This document shows, piece after piece, positions 26,729 to 30,819 of a stretch of 30,819 nucleotides of DNA. Source of the stretch: Ophioceras dolichostomum (Eukaryota > Ascomycota > Sordariomycetes > Magnaporthales > Ophioceraceae). The stretch covers positions 1 through 30,819 of the forward strand of contig PYST01000415.1 in the NCBI GenBank assembly GCA_003049485.1. Direction: 5' to 3'. A program made the position numbers and the translations under genes. Every line of letters begins with the position of its first letter. Within the stretch, counting starts at the first letter, position 1. The notes beneath the pieces are model-generated. The model saw only the letters and a list, made by a program, of their open reading frames with translations, ran no database searches and was not told the origin of the DNA.

Positions 26729-26744
26729 GAATACTAATATATTC
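26729..26744 (-). promoter_or_regulatory. Leader hairpin H6
   Basis: GAATA-CTAATA-TATTC, again a different stem with pairing kept, followed on the minus strand by TTTTAAAAT, 25 nt before the ORF F ATG. Confidence 0.6.
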
Positions 26745-26747
26745 AAA

Positions 26748-26771
26748 AACAATATTATTATTAATATTGTT
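26748..26771 (-). promoter_or_regulatory. 10-bp hairpin in the ORF F leader
   Basis: AACAATATTA-TTAT-TAATATTGTT pairs fully. A second stem GAGATA/TATCTC (26775-26791) abuts the promoter-like motif, so the predicted leader is highly structured. Confidence 0.5.
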
Positions 26772-26789
26772 ATTGAGATAAAATTTATC

Positions 26790-26807
26790 TCACTTATAGT
26801 TTTTTAG
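26790..26807 (-). promoter_or_regulatory. Promoter-like motif upstream of the inserted block
   Basis: The minus strand reads CTAAAAAACTATAAGTGA followed by GATAAA. It shares the core with the motifs ahead of rns, cob and nad1, and is placed between trnA and ORF F about 90 bases before the first ATG. Confidence 0.55.
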
Positions 26808-26853
26808 AGTACAATTATTTGTAATTAATTAATCACCTACCGGGGGAGGGTCC

Positions 26854-26925
26854 AAAAGAAATCAGGAATCGAACCCAGACAAACAATATGCAAAATTGCT
26901 GTACTGCCAATTATACTATATCCCC
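26854..26925 (-). tRNA. trnA: tRNA-Ala (UGC) with a weak acceptor stem
   Basis: It sits where Pezizomycotina have trnA. The D stem GTAT/GTAC and the anticodon stem GCAAT/ATTGT around TTTGCAT (UGC) are good. The acceptor GGGGATA faces TTTCTTT, giving three G-U pairs and one mismatch, and the T stem has wobble and mismatch positions. A GC-rich CGGGGGAGGG follows its 3' end, suggesting repeat insertion damaged it. Confidence 0.7.
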
Positions 26926-27192
26926 TCAGTAGAGCTTGTTAAATAGCTTACGAATATCCGAGCTTACGCTTCCTTGGTTCATACTTCACTAATCCTCTGC
27001 GCTAAACGAAGTTTATACATCCCCCGTCTACGACCTACGGTCGGGGTTTTTACTTCTTAGTTTAAACTTTCGAAGTAAAAACTAAGAAGACCGAGAGGAA
27101 AGGACCTAGGGGGAAGAAGATATGCAAGCTTTAAATGCGGACGATGATATGGATATGAATATGGATATTCTATATAATATTATACTTTTAAG
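26926..27192. other. Spacer between trnL(uaa) and trnA
   Basis: A GC-rich repeat copy (26996-27112) fills the middle; no gene is seen. At 27122-27170 GATGATATGGATATGAATATGG shows a small GGATATG repetition. Confidence 0.55.
26996..27112. repeat. GC-rich composite repeat, copy 1 of a close pair
   Basis: CTCTGCGCTAAACGAAGTTT, CCCCCGTCTACGACCTACGG, GGGTTTTTACTTCTTAG, TTTAAACTTTCGAAGTAAAA and CTAAGAAGACCGAG in order. It is nearly identical to 27332-27440 on the other side of trnL(uaa), in direct orientation. Confidence 0.88.
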
Positions 27193-27275
27193 TATCCGAA
27201 AAAGGACTCGAACCTTCACGGTAATTAACCTACAAATTTTAAATTTGTTATGTCTACCAATTCCATCACTCGGAT
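27193..27275 (-). tRNA. trnL: tRNA-Leu (UAA)
   Basis: Class II. The acceptor ATCCGAG pairs with TTCGGAT. The anticodon stem ACAAA/TTTGT encloses TTTAAAA, giving UAA. The T arm is AAGG-TTCGAGT-CCTT. Confidence 0.88.
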
Positions 27276-27331
27276 TTATAGAGCTTGCTAACTTAAAGAA
27301 TTAGCAAACTATTCCTTGAATCGCGCATGTT

Positions 27332-27447
27332 ATCTCCCTCTGTGCTAAACGAAGTTTATGCATCTCCCGTCTACGACCTACGGTCGGGGTTTTTACTTCT
27401 TAGTTTAAACTTTCGAAGTAAAAACTAAGAAGACCAAGGAGGAGGGG
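27332..27447. repeat. GC-rich composite repeat, copy 2 of a close pair
   Basis: It starts CCTCTGTGCTAAACGAAG and ends AACTAAGAAGACCAAGGAGG. Only a few scattered substitutions separate it from 26996-27112, so the two are recent duplicates or kept alike by conversion. Confidence 0.88.
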
Positions 27448-27518
27448 GGAAGAATATTTATTATCAAATATAAAACTAGCGTTATTTAGGCCAATGAAAC
27501 TAATCCGCCTATTTTATT

Positions 27519-27589
27519 AAGGCTAAAGTGACTTGAACACTCACAATTACTGTTATGAGCAGTATACTCTACCAATTGAGTTATAGCCT
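27519..27589 (-). tRNA. trnM: tRNA-Met (CAU), second copy
   Basis: The acceptor AGGCTAT pairs with TTAGCCT except the last position. The anticodon stem TACTG/CAGTA encloses CTCATAA, giving CAU. The T arm is TGAGT-GTTCAAG-TCAC. Tandem trnM genes are normal at this place. Confidence 0.85.
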
Positions 27590-27628
27590 CTTGTTTAAAG
27601 TTTACTAAGCTTGCGTCTTTAAAATATA

Positions 27629-27697
27629 TGCGGACATGGGAATTGCACCCATATATCTTGGTCATGAGCCAATTATGTTTCTGTTACATCAACCCGC
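27629..27697 (-). tRNA. trnM: tRNA-Met (CAU), third copy
   Basis: The acceptor GCGGGTT pairs with TGTCCGC through wobbles. The D stem is ATGT/ACAT. TTGG/CCAA encloses CTCATGA, giving CAU. The T arm is ATGGG-TGCAATT-CCCAT. I cannot say which of the three is the initiator. Confidence 0.82.
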
Positions 27698-27699
27698 TA

Positions 27700-27771
27700 T
27701 AGACTAGATAGGACTTGAACCTACGACTTAGCATTGAAAGAGCTACATCTTAACCACTAGACGACTAATCC
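27700..27771 (-). tRNA. trnE: tRNA-Glu (UUC)
   Basis: The acceptor GGATTAG pairs with CTAGTCT. The D stem is GTCT/AGAT. The loop CTTTCAA gives UUC. The T arm is GTAGG-TTCAAGT-CCTAT with one weak pair. Confidence 0.87.
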
Positions 27772-27980
27772 TAAGCTTAATTAATTTTTATTATTATCCC
27801 TCTATCCTAATCCCTAATTTCTGACCCCTCATCCCTGATCCCTCCCGCAAACTTACGAATCAGAATCCACAGGCTCATCTAGGTTAGAAAGAGCTTGCTG
27901 AATAACTTGCACACAATATTAAAAATATTTAGTAATAGGAACTAAAGCACTAATTAAAGCAGAATTTTATTTATAAATTA

Positions 27981-28051
27981 AACCCAGTGCAAGTATCGCA
28001 CTTACTTCAATTGTTTACAAAACAATTGCATTACTTTTATGCTAACCAGGC
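27981..28051 (-). tRNA. trnT: tRNA-Thr (UGU)
   Basis: The acceptor GCCTGGT pairs with ACTGGGT through wobbles. The D stem is GCAT/ATGC. ATTGT/ACAAT encloses TTTGTAA, giving UGU. The T arm GTAAG-TGCGATA-CTTGC has an unusual loop. It is the first tRNA downstream of rnl, as in relatives. Confidence 0.85.
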
Positions 28052-28084
28052 GAAAAATATAATATATAAAAAAAATATTTAGTT

Positions 28085-28615
28085 AATTATAAAATTAGTA
28101 CTTAGTACCTAAAAATCTCAGGATTCTTACAAACTAAGCCTATTTTCGTAATATTATATTACGAATATATAAGAAATATCTTAAGGTAAGCTTCATGCCT
28201 ATATGCTTTCAGCATTTATCTTTGACTAACTTAGCTTCTCTGCCATGCCTATGCTATTTAGTTACTTAAGTGAAAGTAACATCCCTATATGATTAAAGTC
28301 TTCTTTAATATATATAAATTAATATTGGGCACATAAACAACAGATAAACCAGAGGTTAATAAAATTATAAACGAAACCGTTTATAATAGTCCCCAGATTC
28401 CTTTCGTACTAGGTTATTCCTTATTATATTCAAATTCCCTCTAGAAGATAGAAACCATACTGTCTCACGACGTATTTAACCCAGCTCATGTAACTTTTTA
28501 ATTGACGAACAGCCATACCCTATATAGTTCCTGCATCCATAAGGATAAGCAAAGCCGACATCGAGGTGCCAAACCGCGCAATCATTTCGCACACTCTTGC
28601 ACAGATTAGCCTGTT
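28085..28615 (-). rRNA. rnl: Large subunit ribosomal RNA, 3' exon
   Basis: The minus strand begins AACAGGCTAATCTGTGC (peptidyl-transferase region, just after E. coli position 2449), then CGCGGTTTGGCACCTCGATG and TCGGCTTTGC, and near the end GATGCTGAAAGCATATAGGC and ATGAAGCTTACC. The 5' four fifths of the gene is not in the window. The 3' end is approximate. Confidence 0.93.
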
Positions 28616-28781
28616 CAACTTGTTATCATAATAAATCTTATTTCCAGTTTTCACAAAATGGTTCAGACTATTTCTTCATTTTAATTATTTTGTATTAATC
28701 GCAAAAAAATATACAGCCATCTGACCTTTACCAAGGTTTCACTACCTAATTTTTAACCCTTAATTCTGAATAATTTTCTTC

Positions 28782-28880
28782 CTCTGCGCCCCCTCGGTCT
28801 TCTTAGTTTTTACTTCGAAAGTTTAAACTAAGAAGTAAAAACCCCGACCGTAGGTCGTAGACCGGGGGTCGAGGGATTGC
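28782..28880. repeat. GC-rich repeat with two mutually exclusive hairpins, inside the rnl intron
   Basis: CTTCTTAGTTT (28799-28809) pairs with AAACTAAGAAG (28825-28835), and GTTTTTACTTC (28806-28816) pairs with GAAGTAAAAAC (28832-28842). Each stem is a perfect 11 bp and they share bases, so only one can form. The GC core CCGACCGTAGGTCGTAGACC follows. Confidence 0.85.
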
Positions 28881-28930
28881 TAATTAGAAGAATAACCTAA
28901 ACAATGTGAATAGAGCTTACGCTTAAAAAC

Positions 28931-30508
28931 CTATTTACCACTAATTCAACCTTTTACCGCAAAAGCTCCAATACGACGTTTTGATGTATTTATTGAATAC
29001 TCTACATTTGCTTCAACAAATCCTCTAAAATTAACAGAAGATAAACCTTTAAAAGAAGAATCTAAATTTTTCAATCCACCTTTTCAATTTACAACATAAA
29101 GTGCCCTATCCGATCTATAACGTTTAGTTAATCTCCCTTTAATCTCTAATCTAACCCCACATGTGTTTTTATATTTAATAGAATTAAAGACAGTGTTGAG
29201 GCGCAAGCTCATATTAGTTGTGGAATCTCCTAAGTTTATAGAAGAGCTTGCTGATTCTTTGGATAAGGATAAAAGATCCACATTAGAGGCATTTTTTACG
29301 GAGCTTATTGATTCTGTATATCTCTCCCTTAAACTAAGTTTGTGTTTAGGGATCATCAAATTACCGGAAGATATAGCGGATATGTAAAGATCTTTTAAAA
29401 GATTATCTAAAAGAAGGGAGCTTCCTGAAAAGCTTGCTAATTTAGAGCTTGCTGATTCTTTGGATAAGGAAGATACTAAAATATTATTTAAATATAAATT
29501 TAAAAATCTATTTTCTATTAAATTAAAATTTACATTTTTAACTATTCGACTTCTTTCTGTTTTATTTCCATAAGCTAAATTTACTTTTTTTAAAAAAATA
29601 TTCATTAATTTTCTATAGTTTATTTTTTGAGGTTTTAATTTAGATGTCAACATTTCTGTAATAAATTCACTATTTAAACCTATAAATTTTAAATTTATTA
29701 TATTAAATTCTATTTTTTTATTAAAAAATCTACTTATAAATTTACTTAATATATATAAAAATCTTTCTTCATATTTATATTTATTGAGATTAAGTTTTAA
29801 TTTAAATCTTCTAATAACCCCTAATGCTTTCTTAAATTTATTAAGAATTATTTTTTTAGAGCTCGCTGACCCGGAGGAGATGCTAGCTTTAAATATCATA
29901 TTTATGAACTCACCTCTTATTTTGGCTTTTCCAAAAACTAAAGCTAATGCTTTAAAAAAGGATTTTTTTAAAATCCTTATTTTTTTTAATAAAGACTTAC
30001 CTTCTTTATTATAAGTATATATAGTTATAAGAGCTTTGGAATTAGTGTGTTTTATTTCAGGTTTACTTACTAATATTTTATTAAAAGAAAACAATCCCAT
30101 ATTTTTATTTTTTTTTTTATTTCTTAATATTTTATTTCTTAATTTCTTTTTAATATTAAAAAAATTAAGATCAAAATATAAATTAAAATAATTATTTATT
30201 ATATTATATATGATATTATCATATACAGGAAAATCTTTAGTTGTGTTTTGATTATAAAAATAAGCATTATTTTTTCATTCCTTTGAAACAGGAGGAAAAT
30301 ATTTAGTTTCACCTATTTGATTTAGAGTTCTAGCTAGCTGCCCATGGGTCCCCGACCCACGGGTCGTAGACCGAGGGTCGAGGGAAAGAGCTTGCATATT
30401 TGTAGACGCAAGCTCTTCAGGAGATCTGAAAACAGAACTCCGCAAACTTATATTTTTATTTGGGGCGAAGCGTGCTTGTGACTTAAAAATATAAGAATTA
30501 ATTTTCAT
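28931..30508 (-). CDS. rps3: Ribosomal protein S3, enlarged by in-frame repeats
   Basis: Protein of the small mitoribosomal subunit, encoded within the rnl intron. The frame runs from ATG at 30508 (MKINSYIFKSQARF) through TGA-Trp codons to TAG at 28931, 525 residues. The conserved C-terminus reads RLEIKGRLTKRYRSDRALYV and ends TSKRRIGAFAVKGWISGK. As in fungal homologues it is very basic and Asn/Lys-rich. At least four segments are repeat-derived: residues about 11-60 (a GC palindrome, RSTTRGSGTHGQLA), ISSGSASSKK, SLSKESASSKLAS and SLSKESASSSIN. The last two are exact duplicates of the same DNA word. The insertions keep the frame, so the gene is probably functional. Confidence 0.92.
29244..29270. 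repeat. Short dispersed repeat in frame within rps3, copy 1
   Basis: The plus strand has GAGCTTGCTGATTCTTTGG then ATAAGGA, encoding SLSKESASS on the coding strand. Identical to the copy at 29443. Confidence 0.8.
29443..29470. repeat. Short dispersed repeat in frame within rps3, copy 2
   Basis: TTTAGAGCTTGCTGATTC followed by TTTGGATAAGGA. A related fragment CTTCCTGAAAAGCTTGC lies 25 bases before it. Confidence 0.8.
29858..29885. repeat. Short dispersed repeat in frame within rps3, diverged copy
   Basis: AGAGCTCGCTGACCCGGAGG encodes SGSASS, the same peptide with silent and conservative changes. Confidence 0.65.
30334..30420. repeat. GC palindrome plus short repeat inside the rps3 N-terminus
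   Basis: GGGTCCCCGACCCACGGG, TCGTAGACCGAGGGTCGAGG and AGAGCTTGC ... GCAAGCTCTT. The frame is open across it on the coding strand. Confidence 0.8.
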
Positions 30509-30780
30509 TCTTTTTTTCTTTACTTCTTCTATATATTAATTATAATCATACATTAAATTAAAATGTTGGGTTTTATTAAAGGATTATTGTTAACATCACT
30601 CACCTTTTAGTCGTTGAACGTACTTACCTCATTAAAATGTTAAGATAAATTTCGCTTCAAGTTTTCTTATTTAAGTATTTAACAATAAATGTTTTATGAC
30701 TATTTAAGATCAAACATTCATTTTTTTTGCTAATACTTATGTATCCTAGAGCTTGCATATTCTAAAGAGCTTGCACATCC

Positions 30781-30819
30781 TATCCCTCTGCGTTAAACGA
30801 AGTTTATGCACCCCCCCCC
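30781..30819. repeat. GC-rich repeat cut by the right edge
   Basis: CCCTCTGCGTTAAACGAAGT and TTATGCA are followed by a C-run. In complete copies (27332) the same tail runs into CCCGTCTACGACC, which is how the left edge of the window begins. Confidence 0.75.

Larger units (their letters stand above)
28616..30819 (-). other. Group I intron in rnl (after E. coli 2449), carrying rps3; extends past the window
   Basis: The intron 3' end is G before AACAGGC. Core elements are visible: GTTCAACGACTAAAAGGTGA (R, about 30600-30620) and GAAGAAATAGTCTGAACC (S, about 28655-28675). rps3 lies between them, that is in the P8 region, as in the rps3-bearing rnl intron known across Pezizomycotina. The 5' exon (ending GGGAT in relatives) is not reached. 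GC-rich repeats have entered the intron at 28782-28880 and at the right edge. Confidence 0.88.

Noticed and set aside
27122..27304. Plus-strand frame of 60 codons
   Set aside because: Antisense across trnL(uaa).
1775..30819. CRISPR-like spacing of GC repeats
   Set aside because: Copies are irregularly spaced, in both orientations and of unequal length, with no constant spacer size.

Overview
The window is part of the mitochondrial genome of a filamentous ascomycete (Pezizomycotina; the gene neighbourhoods look Leotiomycete-like, but class is only a guess). The evidence is as follows. Every recognisable gene is a mitochondrial respiratory-chain, rRNA, tRNA or rps3 gene, and all lie on the minus strand. 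TGA is read as Trp throughout (genetic code 4), matched by a tRNA-Trp with anticodon UCA. rps3 sits inside a group I intron near the 3' end of rnl. The Pezizomycotina blocks nad2-nad3, nad4L-nad5 and the tRNA array downstream of rnl are present. cox3, nad6, atp8, most of rnl, and the tRNAs for D, G, I, P, S and V are not in the window, so this is a partial genome. Both ends stop in C-runs inside a dispersed repeat.

Reading in the direction of transcription (high to low coordinate): part of the rnl group I intron carrying rps3 (28616 to the right edge); the rnl 3' exon (28085-28615); trnT, E, M, M, L(uaa), A; an inserted block (23164-26810) with six unfamiliar reading frames, three extra tRNA-like sequences and a free-standing GIY-YIG homing endonuclease gene; trnF, L(uag), Q, H, M; nad2-nad3; atp9; cox2; nad4L-nad5; trnW, trnR(acg); cob; atp6 (split by a 558-bp intron); rns; trnY, N, K, C; cox1 (one group I intron with a LAGLIDADG ORF); trnR(ucu); nad1; nad4.

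Three features stand out. (1) In the trnA-trnF insertion, six reading frames, including the GIY-YIG gene, are each preceded by a small hairpin whose stem sequence varies while pairing is kept. It is followed by a T-run and lies 25-27 nt before the ATG. No core mitochondrial gene I checked has it, so the block looks like one module with its own expression signal. (2) A promoter-like motif (core TATAAGTGA after an A-run, close to the yeast mitochondrial nonanucleotide) occurs four times on the minus strand, ahead of rns, cob, nad1-nad4 and the inserted block. (3) GC-rich palindromic repeats and a short GAGCTTGCTGATCC-type repeat fill the spacers and have also entered coding genes in frame (nad4, nad2, rps3, probably the tails of nad3 and nad5), much as Rickettsia palindromic elements do in bacteria.

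The core genes encode complex I subunits (nad1, 2, 3, 4, 4L, 5), the complex III cytochrome b, complex IV subunits (cox1, cox2), ATP synthase subunits (atp6, atp9) and the translation machinery (rns, rnl, rps3, tRNAs). Coordinates of TGA-containing genes were joined by hand from in-frame reading and are stated as such.
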